A program made the position numbers and the translations under genes. This document shows, piece after piece, positions 8,014 to 16,647 of a stretch of 64,000 bases of DNA (position 1 is the first letter of the stretch; every line of letters begins with the position of its first letter). A model generated the notes under the pieces. It worked only from the letters and a program-made list of their open reading frames with translations, did no database searches and was not told the DNA's origin. Where the stretch lies: positions 558,001-622,000 of the forward strand of contig OZ250162.1 in the NCBI GenBank assembly GCA_965238025.1. The letters are read 5' to 3'. The stretch is from Pelagihabitans sp965238025. GTDB lineage: Bacteria; Bacteroidota; Bacteroidia; Flavobacteriales; Flavobacteriaceae.

Positions 8014-8125
8014 CGAGAATATTTATTTTCATTGCTTTACAGCGCTAGTTTCAATAAATCGGAAAATCTTCTTCGCACATTCAGTGCAAATGTCGTCTCT
8101 GTTTGTCATTAAACAAAAAGACTTT

Positions 8126-8181
8126 GATTCCCGCCCTTACCGAGACCCATAAGTTCAGGGGCACAGGCACGTGAATGAAAA
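8126..8181. repeat. REP-like unit, inverted and enlarged
   Basis: Begins GATTCCCGCC and ends GTGAATGAAAA, that is, the inverse of the TTTTCATTC...GGGAATC unit, with about 35 bases of other sequence in the middle. It lies between the HYC/CC/PP gene and the HMA-MauE gene. Confidence 0.55.
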
Positions 8182-8186
8182 TAAAA

Positions 8187-8591
8187 TCAAATTAGGAATA
8201 CCTCGTCAAGTAACTGAATGTCCTTGACCAAAAGAGGTGGTGGGTATAAAAAATCGGGAACAACTTGTTCCGGTATATCATTAAATAAGTCGAGATACAA
8301 TTGTGAAAACGCGACTAAAAACTCCTGTTGGTCAATAGTTAAGTCAGAAAAAGATAATTTTAAATCGTCCTGCCCATCAATAACAAGCAATTCATCTTTA
8401 CAACAAGATTCCAATTCTTCAGAAAGAGAAAGCCCCTCCATGTCCATTCCGCAGTCCTCCGCATGTTCAAATAGCGCCACATTCATAAGACGTCCCATGC
8501 AATAGTGTTTGCCCACCGTCCACGAGGTTGTGGAGGCTAGTAGTAAAACAGCCATTAACAAAGAAATTGTTTTATGAAAATTCTCTTTCAT
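8187..8591 (-). CDS. HYC_CC_PP-type small exported protein, metal operon
   Basis: 134 residues. The N-terminus is a signal peptide or membrane anchor (KTISLLMAVLLLASTTSWTV). Three landmarks match the pattern after which a Bacteroidota family is named: HYC at residues 29-31, CC at 63-64 (ESCCKDE), and a PP run near residue 115 (LYPPPLL). A further Cys47 lies in EDCGMDME. Cys, His and Met of this kind are good ligands for copper. First gene of the minus-strand metal operon, followed after 173 bases by the HMA-MauE gene. No enzymatic domain is visible; a periplasmic metal-binding or sensing role is suggested by context only. Confidence 0.75.
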   Translation of the reverse strand: MKENFHKTISLLMAVLLLASTTSWTVGKHYCMGRLMNVALFEHAEDCGMDMEGLSLSEELESCCKDELLVIDGQDDLKLSFSDLTIDQQEFLVAFSQLYLDLFNDIPEQVVPDFLYPPPLLVKDIQLLDEVFLI

Positions 8592-8814
8592 TGGTACAAA
8601 AATACGAAATCTCCAATTTTTGAGCTTAGCCTGGGTTTCTTTAACGAAAGATTAGCTTTAAAAGTGTCCGAAAAGCAGTAAATGACCCAAAAAATTCACG
8701 TAGTATTTCACTTACGCATACTTAATTCGAAAAAAAGTAGTTATAGGAATACTAAACATCTTAATGGATGTTCTAAATACGATGCTAATCATTTCAAATA
8801 ATACGTTTAAACTT

Positions 8815-9912
8815 ATGAAAAACTATTTAAAATCCCCGGTAAAAAAGGCCTTTATGGTGCTTTCATTAACGCTATTCATAGCGAGCTGTTCTTCAGATGA
8901 CGGTTCTATCTTTGAAACACCCGACATTCCCGATCAAACCAATCCTGGTGACGACCCAGTCGAAGTTGCTACCTTGGTTTTTAACGAGGGAGACCCTTCA
9001 AGTAATATCATCTTTGCCGAAGCAAGTGGCGAAGTAGGTACCACAGTACCTGGAAGAGTTATTTATACCTCTACGGACCTTACCCAACGCAGAATGTACA
9101 TTACCCAAAACATTTCTGGCCAGGGTGACATGCCTTTCAACAATTTTAATCTAACCGATACTGAACTTACAAAAGCGCTAAAGGCGGATGGTTCTATTGA
9201 TTTAGAAGGGGCTACCAAGAAAGAAATCGATTTCACTTTTGAACTGCCCGTACCCGCTATCGACAATGGCCAAATCGTATATAGTTTTTGGACGACCACC
9301 GGAAAGGGTGACTTCAGGGATTTTTCAAAAAGGTTGGCACTAGGCGTGGGAACCATTACCGTAACCGTAGGAACCGGGACCAACCCTAGCGCTACGGTAA
9401 GGGAATTTACCAATGTAACCTTATTTGCTCCGGATGTAAACGGAAATACAGAAACATTTTTTTCACTCCTAAATGAAACGGTTTATAAAATAAACGTTGG
9501 GCCTGAATTTAGGGCATTTTGGGATTTTGGTTATTATTACGGTGCTTCGGGAGTATCTACCGATGACAATGCCTCATTTGCTTCTACAGCGACCTATGAT
9601 GAATCCTTTGGTTTTCCGGTTGAAGGTTTAAAACCTGGCACCGAAGAAGAAGATGCGGACACTGAGACCTTGAACGCAGCATTTTTTGGAATTTCCACTT
9701 TAGATGCCGCAGCTTTTGATGCAATTTCTATGGCAGGCGACCTAGATGCGATAAGTTCTTCAAGTTCACAAAAAATAACCAATCTGAGCGTTGGTGATGT
9801 TATCGAATTTGTAGACAACTACGGAAAAAAGGGATTGATAAAAATCACCGATATTCAACCAGGCTTCAATAATGATGATTTCATCCAATTCGATGTTAAA
9901 ATTCAACCATAA
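8815..9912 (+). CDS. Putative lipoprotein of unknown function
   Basis: About 365 residues from the ATG at 8815, which gives MKNYLKSPVKKAFMVLSLTL and a lipobox ending in the Cys of IASCSSDDG. The frame is open to an ATG at 8764, but that would place 17 unlikely residues before the signal. After the Cys comes an Asp/Pro/Thr linker and a beta-rich body rich in Gly, Thr and Asp with no motif I know; segments such as PGRVIYTSTDLTQRRMYITQ look like strands of an immunoglobulin-like or jelly-roll fold. It is transcribed divergently from the metal operon and ends in a strong terminator, so it is probably a single-gene unit. Surface exposure is likely because the Cys is followed by an acidic stretch. 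Confidence 0.75.
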   Translation: MKNYLKSPVKKAFMVLSLTLFIASCSSDDGSIFETPDIPDQTNPGDDPVEVATLVFNEGDPSSNIIFAEASGEVGTTVPGRVIYTSTDLTQRRMYITQNISGQGDMPFNNFNLTDTELTKALKADGSIDLEGATKKEIDFTFELPVPAIDNGQIVYSFWTTTGKGDFRDFSKRLALGVGTITVTVGTGTNPSATVREFTNVTLFAPDVNGNTETFFSLLNETVYKINVGPEFRAFWDFGYYYGASGVSTDDNASFASTATYDESFGFPVEGLKPGTEEEDADTETLNAAFFGISTLDAAAFDAISMAGDLDAISSSSSQKITNLSVGDVIEFVDNYGKKGLIKITDIQPGFNNDDFIQFDVKIQP

Positions 9913-9933
9913 AATACTTTTTATTTTTTGTTC

Positions 9934-9965
9934 AAAGGATGCCTAGAAATAGGCATCCTTTTTTT
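9934..9965 (+). terminator. Rho-independent terminator after the lipoprotein gene
   Basis: Stem AAAGGATGCCTA (9934-9945), GAAA tetraloop (9946-9949), TAGGCATCCTTT (9950-9961), then T residues to 9965. Confidence 0.93.
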
Positions 9966-10072
9966 GTTGAATCTTCTGAAGGGATAGAAGTACGCTACTT
10001 TTTAAATTTTCCGTAAAGCGACTATTTACAAACAAGGTTTAAAACAACTATTTTTGGCTAAAAATTGAAGCT

Positions 10073-10537
10073 ATGTTCAACAAATTAAAGTCAAAGGCAG
10101 TTTCCGTATTGGAAGATGACGGTCTTTCTACCGACGAAAGATTGCAAGGTGTCTGTGAACTACTCCGAAACAATTTGCCATATTACGATTGGGTCGGATT
10201 CTATTTTAAAAATGGCGACAAAGAGGAATTGAAATTAGGTCCTTATGCAGGAGAACCGACCGATCATACCATCATACCCTTCGGTAAAGGTATTTGTGGT
10301 CAGGTAGCGGTTTCTAACCAGAACTTCGTAGTACCCGACGTAAAGGCACAAGACAATTATATTGCGTGTAGTATTACCGTTAAGGCCGAAATAGTAGTGC
10401 CCTTATTTGTAAATGGTGAAAACATCGGTCAAATCGATATAGATTCGAATACTCCCGACCCTTTTACGGAAGAAGATGAACGGTTTTTAGAATTTATAAA
10501 TGAAGAAGTAGCTAAAATCATTGCTCGACCCGTTTAA
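10073..10537 (+). CDS. GAF domain protein, free methionine-(R)-sulfoxide reductase-like
   Basis: 154 residues forming a single GAF domain. It resembles free methionine-(R)-sulfoxide reductase, which reduces free Met-(R)-O in the cytoplasm: WVGFYF, KLGPYAGEP, PFGKGICGQVA, VPDVKAQDNYIAC and EIVVPLF follow the family order. E. coli fRMsr uses Cys84, Cys94 and catalytic Cys118. The counterparts of the last two are here (Cys75 in GICG, Cys99 in YIAC), but the first is missing: PTDHTI stands where PACTRI is found. The enzyme may use a different resolving thiol. It stands alone before purH; the msrB-msrA cluster is 9 kb away. Confidence 0.8.
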   Translation: MFNKLKSKAVSVLEDDGLSTDERLQGVCELLRNNLPYYDWVGFYFKNGDKEELKLGPYAGEPTDHTIIPFGKGICGQVAVSNQNFVVPDVKAQDNYIACSITVKAEIVVPLFVNGENIGQIDIDSNTPDPFTEEDERFLEFINEEVAKIIARPV

Positions 10538-10570
10538 AACTTTAGGGGTTTTGTTGATAACCTCATCCAT

Positions 10571-10597
10571 TTGTTAGGTTGAAAAAAATTACTTTTG
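10571..10597 (+). promoter_or_regulatory. Flavobacterial promoter for purH
   Basis: TACTTTTG at 10590-10597 fits the -7 element TAnnTTTG, with a TTG at 10571-10573 as a -33 element 16 bases upstream, slightly short of the usual spacing. The purH ATG is 35 bases downstream. Confidence 0.55.
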
Positions 10598-10631
10598 CTT
10601 GCTTATAAACGCAATCTCCTATACCCTAATT

Positions 10632-12161
10632 ATGAGCACTAAAAAAGCGACCTCAGCATTAATTTCAGTATTTCACAAAGACGGATTAGAACCCATCGTT
10701 CGAAAATTTCAAGAACTTGGAATTACCATCTATTCGACCGGAGGTACCGAAAAGTTCATAAGAGGCTTGGGTATTGAGGTAGTACCAGTGGAAGATGTTA
10801 CCAGTTACCCCTCCATTTTGGGTGGGCGTGTAAAGACCCTACACCCAAAGGTGTTCGGGGGTATCTTGAACAGACAGGATAATGATGGGGACGTGGCGCA
10901 ACTGGAAGAATTTGAAATTCCGCAGTTAGATATCGTCATTGTAGATTTATACCCTTTTGAAAAAACTGTGGCGAGCGGCGCATCGGAACAAGATATCATT
11001 GAGAAAATAGATATTGGTGGAATTTCCCTAATTCGCGCAGCCGCAAAAAATTATAAGGATGTTCTTTGCGTTTCATCTATGGAAGACTATTCGGAGGTAT
11101 TAGAACTAATTTCCAACGGAAACGGGAATACCACCATGGAGGACCGCAAACGTTTTGCCGCAAAATCATTCAATGTATCCTCTCATTATGATACCGCCAT
11201 CTTCAATTATTTCAATAAGGATCGCGGTGAGGCGGTTTTAAAGATAAGTGAGACGAACGGAAAAGTGTTGCGATATGGGGAGAATCCCCACCAAAAAGGT
11301 TTTTTCTTTGGTGATTTTGACGCCATGTTCTCAAAACTCCACGGCAAAGAGCTTTCCTATAACAACCTATTGGATGTTGATGCAGCGGTAAACCTAATGG
11401 GCGAGTTTAAGAATGACGCACCTACCTTCGCCATATTAAAGCACAATAATGCCTGTGGTCTGGCCACACGGGATAACTTGCATCAGGCCTATGTTGATGC
11501 CTTGGCCGGTGATCCAGTTTCGGCCTTCGGCGGTGTTTTGATCAGTAATACGGAAATAGACAAGGCTACGGCCGAAGAAATACATCAACTATTCTGTGAA
11601 GTCGTGATTGCGCCTAGTTACTCTGGTGAAGCTCTTGAAATCCTAAAGGGCAAAAAAAATCGGATTATTTTAATTTTAAATGATGTTGCGATGCCGGGTA
11701 CCACGGTGCGAACATGCCTAAATGGTATGCTCGTACAAGACAAGGATAATAAAACAGATTCGGCGGCCGATTTTAGGAATGCTACTGATAAAAGCCCTTC
11801 AACAAGCCAAATAGAAGATTTGATTTTTGCTTCTAAATTATGCAAACACACCAAATCGAATACTATCGTTCTCGCCAAAAACAAGCAATTATGTGCCAGC
11901 GGTACAGGGCAAACATCTCGCGTTGATGCCTTAAACCAAGCCATTCACAAAGCAAAGTCCTTTAATTTTGAGCTAGATGGGGCAGTCATGGCCAGCGATG
12001 CTTTTTTCCCTTTCCCAGATTGTGTGGAAATTGCGCATAAAAATGGTATTTCATGCGTTATACAACCGGGCGGATCGATAAAAGACCAACTTAGCATTGA
12101 TTATTGCAATGAAAATGGTGTTGCCATGGTGATGACAGGTACGCGTCATTTCAAGCATTAA
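10632..12161 (+). CDS. purH: Bifunctional AICAR transformylase / IMP cyclohydrolase PurH
   Basis: 509 residues. PurH performs the last two steps of purine synthesis: formylation of AICAR with 10-formyl-THF and closure of FAICAR to IMP. The first 145 residues are the MGS-like cyclohydrolase domain (STGGTEKFI, SYPSILGGRVKTLHPKVFGG); the rest is the transformylase, with the catalytic Lys-His in LKHNNACG, the substrate segments PVSAFGG and LRYGENPHQ, and the end AMVMTGTRHFKH. I chose the ATG at 10632 (MSTKKATSALISVF) over an open extension from 10599 because homology begins there and a promoter lies just upstream. Single gene, not in a pur operon. Confidence 0.97.
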   Translation: MSTKKATSALISVFHKDGLEPIVRKFQELGITIYSTGGTEKFIRGLGIEVVPVEDVTSYPSILGGRVKTLHPKVFGGILNRQDNDGDVAQLEEFEIPQLDIVIVDLYPFEKTVASGASEQDIIEKIDIGGISLIRAAAKNYKDVLCVSSMEDYSEVLELISNGNGNTTMEDRKRFAAKSFNVSSHYDTAIFNYFNKDRGEAVLKISETNGKVLRYGENPHQKGFFFGDFDAMFSKLHGKELSYNNLLDVDAAVNLMGEFKNDAPTFAILKHNNACGLATRDNLHQAYVDALAGDPVSAFGGVLISNTEIDKATAEEIHQLFCEVVIAPSYSGEALEILKGKKNRIILILNDVAMPGTTVRTCLNGMLVQDKDNKTDSAADFRNATDKSPSTSQIEDLIFASKLCKHTKSNTIVLAKNKQLCASGTGQTSRVDALNQAIHKAKSFNFELDGAVMASDAFFPFPDCVEIAHKNGISCVIQPGGSIKDQLSIDYCNENGVAMVMTGTRHFKH

Positions 12162-12167
12162 TTTTAC

Positions 12168-12175
12168 TACTTTTG
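12168..12175 (+). promoter_or_regulatory. Possible -7 element for the mreB operon
   Basis: TACTTTTG fits TAnnTTTG and starts 59 bases before the mreB ATG, just after the purH stop. No convincing TTG is found at the -33 distance, so the call is tentative. Confidence 0.4.
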
Positions 12176-12226
12176 TCGATGAAATGCACCCCACCCTAAC
12201 TAGTAACATAACCAAACGAATTAAAA

Positions 12227-13255
12227 ATGGGATTTTTTGATTTCTTGACCGAGGAAATCGCTATTGACTTAGGTACAGCGAATACCCTCATTATTCATAT
12301 GGACAAGGTCGTGGTCGACAGTCCATCCATTGTAGCCAGAGATCGTATTTCAGGTAAAATCATCGCGGTTGGCAAAGAGGCCAACATGATGCAGGGCAAG
12401 ACCCACGAAAACATAAAAACTATCAGACCCCTGAAGGATGGGGTAATTGCAGATTTTGATGCATCTGAAAAGATGATCAATATGTTTATCAAGAACATTC
12501 CTGCACTAAAGAAAAAATGGTTCCCTCCCGCTTTGCGAATGGTTATCTGTATTCCCTCTGGGATTACCGAAGTAGAAATGCGGGCGGTAAAGGAATCTGC
12601 GGAACGCGTTAACGGCAAGGAAGTATATTTAATTCATGAGCCTATGGCGGCGGCTATTGGTATTGGCCTGGATATTATGCAACCTAAAGGAAATATGATC
12701 GTAGATATAGGTGGTGGTACCACCGAAATTGCGGTTATAGCCTTGGGCGGAATCGTATGCGATAAATCGGTTAAGATTGCGGGTGACGTTTTTACAAATG
12801 ATATTATTTATTACATGCGTACCCAACACAACCTTTACGTTGGGGAAAGCACCGCTGAGAATATAAAAATCGAGATTGGGTCGGCGACCGAAGACCTTCA
12901 AAATCCCCCTGACGAAAAATCTGTTCAAGGACGTGACCTGTTGACAGGAAAACCCAAGCAGGTTCAGATTTCGTATCGAGAAATAGCCAAGGCATTGGAC
13001 AAATCTATACTTCGTGTAGAGGATGCGGTAATGGAAACTTTATCTCAGACTCCTCCCGAATTGGCAGCCGATATCTACAATACGGGTATTTATTTGGCCG
13101 GTGGTGGATCTATGCTCAGAGGTCTTGATAGAAGGCTTTCGCAAAAGACCGACTTGCCTGTATACATCGCTGAAGATCCGTTGCGTGCGGTTGTTCGAGG
13201 TACGGGAATTGCCCTTAAAAACCTTGAGCGCTACAAGAGCATCCTGATCAAATAG
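12227..13255 (+). CDS. mreB: Rod-shape-determining protein MreB
   Basis: 342 residues. Bacterial actin that forms membrane-bound filaments and directs the elongasome during side-wall peptidoglycan synthesis. Visible: N-terminal amphipathic start MGFFDFLTEEIAIDLGTANT including phosphate loop 1, connect region around YLIHEPMAAAIGIGLDI, phosphate loop 2 IVDIGGGTTEIAVI, and the adenosine motif YLAGGGSMLRGLDRRL. Full length. First gene of mreB-mreC-mreD-mrdA-rodA. The 87-base gap to mreC holds a CGAAAACGTTT dyad-like site (13311-13321) and TTGAC sequences, so a second promoter for mreC is possible. Confidence 0.98.
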   Translation: MGFFDFLTEEIAIDLGTANTLIIHMDKVVVDSPSIVARDRISGKIIAVGKEANMMQGKTHENIKTIRPLKDGVIADFDASEKMINMFIKNIPALKKKWFPPALRMVICIPSGITEVEMRAVKESAERVNGKEVYLIHEPMAAAIGIGLDIMQPKGNMIVDIGGGTTEIAVIALGGIVCDKSVKIAGDVFTNDIIYYMRTQHNLYVGESTAENIKIEIGSATEDLQNPPDEKSVQGRDLLTGKPKQVQISYREIAKALDKSILRVEDAVMETLSQTPPELAADIYNTGIYLAGGGSMLRGLDRRLSQKTDLPVYIAEDPLRAVVRGTGIALKNLERYKSILIK

Positions 13256-13342
13256 TATTGCAAAGCGGAAAATCACGATTTTGACTTCTTGACAAGGGAA
13301 GTTTCATTATCGAAAACGTTTCTTTTTTTAATTGACTAGGGC

Positions 13343-14161
13343 ATGCAGCAAATCATCAACTTTTTAATCCGATATAAACACTTTTTGCTTTATATCTTTT
13401 TGTTGATGGTTTCCTTGGGTTTGACCATACAATCTCATTCATACCATCAATCGCGTTTTTTCAATTCTTCAAATTGGTTAAGCGGGAACATTTATGAAGC
13501 TTCGAGTGGTGTAACTTCCTATTTTGGGCTTACCCAAGAAAATAAAAAGCTGGTTGAAGAAAACAAAAGGTTGAACGATTTACTGTTCAATTTTAAAAAC
13601 GGAGACCCTTTATCTTCAGACTCCACCCTTCTTTCTTACACGATAACTTCAGGCAGGGTCATTAATAATAGTTTTGCGAAAACCAGAAATTACCTTACCA
13701 TAGATAAAGGTGAGAATGACAGCGTTAAACCCGATATGGGAGTTATTAGCACTCAGGGAATCCTGGGAATAATCGAGAACACCTCGGGTAATTACGCAAC
13801 GGTGCAAAGTATATTAAATGAAAGGTCAAGTATCAATGCCAAAATAAAAAATACAGATCATTTTGGGTCTCTTGAATGGAATGCCCAAAGGTATGACCTT
13901 GTTCAATTGGTTGATATTCCACGTCTTGTGAAAATTACCGTTGGTGATACCATCGTCACCGGTGGAATGAGCAGTATTTTTCCAGAGAACATTCCCATAG
14001 GCGCCGTTCAAAAATTTGATTTGGATACGGCGAACAGCTTTTACACCATTGATGTAAAACTCTTTAACGATATGACGAATATTAGGAATGTTTATATCGT
14101 TCAAAACAACAACCGAGAAGAAATTATCGAATTAGAGGCAATCACTGAAGATGAGCAATAG
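13343..14161 (+). CDS. mreC: Rod-shape-determining protein MreC
   Basis: 272 residues. MreC is the periplasmic scaffold of the elongasome, linking MreB and MreD to PBP2. A single N-terminal membrane anchor (about residues 11-29, FLLYIFLLMVSLGLTI) is followed by a coiled-coil segment (ENKKLVEENKRLNDLL, about 65-82) and the beta-rich MreC domain (INNSFAKTRNYLTIDKG, MGVISTQGILGIIENTS, VTGGMSSIFPENIPIGAV). It overlaps mreD by 11 bases, which implies translational coupling. Confidence 0.95.
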   Translation: MQQIINFLIRYKHFLLYIFLLMVSLGLTIQSHSYHQSRFFNSSNWLSGNIYEASSGVTSYFGLTQENKKLVEENKRLNDLLFNFKNGDPLSSDSTLLSYTITSGRVINNSFAKTRNYLTIDKGENDSVKPDMGVISTQGILGIIENTSGNYATVQSILNERSSINAKIKNTDHFGSLEWNAQRYDLVQLVDIPRLVKITVGDTIVTGGMSSIFPENIPIGAVQKFDLDTANSFYTIDVKLFNDMTNIRNVYIVQNNNREEIIELEAITEDEQ

Positions 14162-14657
14162 TTATCTCGTAAATATCGTTCGTTTTGTCTTGCTAGTTCT
14201 TGTGCAAGTGCTGGTTTTCAACCAGCTTAACTTTTTTGGGTTTATAAATCCAATGGTGTACATTCTCTTTTTGTATTGGTATCCCGTTAAAGAAAATCGC
14301 TCAGCATTTATTGGCCTTAGTTTTATATTAGGGTTATCCATCGATTTCTTTTCTGATTCAATGGCCCTAAATGCGGCTTCAACGGTTACCATCGCCTATA
14401 TCAGACCCGCAATTATGCGTTTCGTTTTTGGGGTAAACATAGAATTCCAAAGTTTCAGACTGGGCAGCTCCACAAAGGCACAACAAATTACATTTTTAAC
14501 GTTATTAATAGTAGTTCACCACCTTGTCTTCTTTACATTAGAGATTTTTAGTTTTGGAAACATTGTGTTGATACTAAAAAAGACGCTGGCCAATGGTGCC
14601 GCAACCTTAGTACTTTGCCTTCTGTTTACATCGCTTTTTAGTGTGAAGAAAGAATAA
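14151..14657 (+). CDS. mreD: Rod-shape-determining protein MreD
   Basis: 168 residues, very hydrophobic, with five predicted membrane segments, the typical MreD plan. It is the integral membrane component of the elongasome and contacts MreC. The recognisable parts are the first helix ending QVLVFNQLNFFGF, the loop YPVKENRSAFIGLSFILGLS and the conserved acidic turn IDFFSDSMALNAAS. Overlaps the end of mreC by 11 bases; 84 bases separate it from mrdA. Confidence 0.92.
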   Translation: MSNSYLVNIVRFVLLVLVQVLVFNQLNFFGFINPMVYILFLYWYPVKENRSAFIGLSFILGLSIDFFSDSMALNAASTVTIAYIRPAIMRFVFGVNIEFQSFRLGSSTKAQQITFLTLLIVVHHLVFFTLEIFSFGNIVLILKKTLANGAATLVLCLLFTSLFSVKKE

Positions 14658-14688
14658 AAGTAGTATAGATTCCCTTGTTTGTTGAACC

Positions 14689-14704
14689 GCTCAAAATATT
14701 GAGC
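14689..14704 (+). other. Small stem-loop between mreD and mrdA
   Basis: GCTCAA (14689-14694), loop AATA, TTGAGC (14699-14704). Flanking CCCTTG (14672-14677) and CAAAGGG (14714-14720) could extend it into a longer imperfect structure. No T run follows, so RNA processing or stabilisation is more likely than termination. Confidence 0.4.
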
Positions 14705-14741
14705 TAGTATAAGCAAAGGGATGAAAAAAAGGTAAGATAGT

Positions 14742-16646
14742 ATGAAGAAGATATTACTTTCATCAATAATCGTTCTTATCGGGATTACGTTTCTCGGTAG
14801 ATTGTCGTACCTACAAATCTTTAGCTTTTCACCAGATCAAGTGGTAGAGGATCCCGCTATTCAAAGAATATATGATTATCCGGAGCGAGGTTATATATAT
14901 GACCGCAACGGAAAGTTATTGGTTGCCAATGATCCAGCTTATGACGTTATGGTCATTCCGCGTGATGTTCGGGAATTGGACACACTGGAGTTCTGTAAAC
15001 TTCTCAATATAGATGGTGAAAAATTCAAAAAAGAACTTAGAAAAGCGAGAATATACTCTCCACGATTGCCTTCTGTTTTAGTACCTCAGCTTTCAAAACA
15101 GGATTATGCCCGCCTTCAGGAAAAAATGCGGCGGTATCCCGGGTTTTATATTCAAAAGCGTTCCTTACGCTATTATGATACCAAAAGTGCTGCCAACGTT
15201 TTGGGTTATATAAGTGAGGTAAACGAGCGCGACCTTGCCAAGAACCCCTATTATACGCAAGGTGAACTAACTGGGCGCATAGGGGTTGAAAAGGTATATG
15301 AAGATATTCTAAGGGGACGAAAAGGGGTAAAATATATCCAGAAAAACCGCTTTAATCGTGTTATAGGGCCCTATAAAGATGGCGTATTGGATACGCTTCC
15401 CGAACAGGGAAAGGAAATCCATCTTACAATAGACAAGCTTTTACAAGAGTATGGGGAGCAATTGATGCACGGAAAACGGGGTGGTATCGTAGCCATTGAA
15501 CCCGCTACAGGAGAAATACTTTCTATGATTTCAGGACCTACCTACGAACCTTCATTATTAGTAGGTCGGGAACGCTCCAAAAATTTTACTAAGCTTTACA
15601 ATGATACAATTGCGATACCACTTTTCGACCGAACTATCTCTTTTGAAAAAGCACCAGGTTCTCCGTTTAAAACTATGAATGCGTTGGTGGCTTTACAAGA
15701 AGGTGCGATTGTACCCCAGACTTCTATTCGTTGTTCAGGTGGTTTTTATATCGGGCGTAGTAAAAAAGGTTGCCATTGCGGAGGTGGTAGCAGAAACCTA
15801 AATAGCGGTATCTATAATTCGTGCAATGCCTATTTTGTTGGGGTTTATCGCAAAATATACGACGCGTTCCCTTCAAATGGCGAAGCCCATGAGGCATGGG
15901 TGAAACACATGAAAAGTTTTGGGCTTGGTCAATACCTTGGCTCCGATTTGCACACAGGCAGAAAAGGAAGAATACCTAGTAAGGCCATGTATGACAAATG
16001 GTATCCTAATAACAGTTGGACAGCTTCTACCCTATACTCCAATGCAATAGGTCAAGGTGAAGTAGCGGTAACTCCTCTACAATTGGCAAATATGACGGCT
16101 GCAATCGCCAATCGCGGGCACTTTTTCACCCCACACGTTCTGAAGAAAGTAAATGGTGTGGATATCGAAAATCCAAAGTTTACCGAAGCAAGGCATACCA
16201 CAATAGACAAAAAACATTTTGAGCCCGTTGTTCAAGGCATGGCCGATGTGTATAAAAAAGGGACCGCTAAATGGGTACAGGTTCCAGATATCGAAATTGC
16301 TGGAAAAACAGGTACTGTGGAGAACTTTATGAAAATAGACAGTGTAAGAACCCAACTGACCGATAATTCAGTTTTTGTGGCGTTCGCCCCTGTTGACAAT
16401 CCTAAAATAGCCATTGCAGTCTATATCGAAAACGGCTACTATGGCAGTCGGTATGCAGGGCATATTGCCTCTTTAATGATCGAGAAATACCTCAAAGGTG
16501 AAATCACCAGAAAGGATTTAGAAAAGCGGATGCTTGAAAGAACATTGGAACGCGAATATGCCAAACCTTATAGCGGAGAGGAGTTCAAAATAAATGAATA
16601 TGATTGGAGCCAAGATGCTATAAAACCTAAAACGGAGACCGAATAG
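14742..16646 (+). CDS. mrdA: Penicillin-binding protein 2 (elongasome transpeptidase)
   Basis: 634 residues. Class B PBP that cross-links side-wall peptidoglycan and activates RodA. One N-terminal membrane anchor (residues 4-22), a pedestal domain (YPERGYIYDRNGKLLVANDP onward), then the transpeptidase with Ser307-x-x-Lys310 in GSPFK, Ser360-Cys361-Asn362, and Lys522-Thr523-Gly524 in AGKTGT. Between the first two motifs is a Cys/His cluster (Cys331, Cys344, His345, Cys346, plus Cys361) that could hold zinc, as described for some PBP2 proteins; this is inference. Two bases separate its stop from the rodA ATG, so the pair is tightly coupled. Confidence 0.96.
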   Translation: MKKILLSSIIVLIGITFLGRLSYLQIFSFSPDQVVEDPAIQRIYDYPERGYIYDRNGKLLVANDPAYDVMVIPRDVRELDTLEFCKLLNIDGEKFKKELRKARIYSPRLPSVLVPQLSKQDYARLQEKMRRYPGFYIQKRSLRYYDTKSAANVLGYISEVNERDLAKNPYYTQGELTGRIGVEKVYEDILRGRKGVKYIQKNRFNRVIGPYKDGVLDTLPEQGKEIHLTIDKLLQEYGEQLMHGKRGGIVAIEPATGEILSMISGPTYEPSLLVGRERSKNFTKLYNDTIAIPLFDRTISFEKAPGSPFKTMNALVALQEGAIVPQTSIRCSGGFYIGRSKKGCHCGGGSRNLNSGIYNSCNAYFVGVYRKIYDAFPSNGEAHEAWVKHMKSFGLGQYLGSDLHTGRKGRIPSKAMYDKWYPNNSWTASTLYSNAIGQGEVAVTPLQLANMTAAIANRGHFFTPHVLKKVNGVDIENPKFTEARHTTIDKKHFEPVVQGMADVYKKGTAKWVQVPDIEIAGKTGTVENFMKIDSVRTQLTDNSVFVAFAPVDNPKIAIAVYIENGYYGSRYAGHIASLMIEKYLKGEITRKDLEKRMLERTLEREYAKPYSGEEFKINEYDWSQDAIKPKTETE

Positions 16647-16647
16647 T

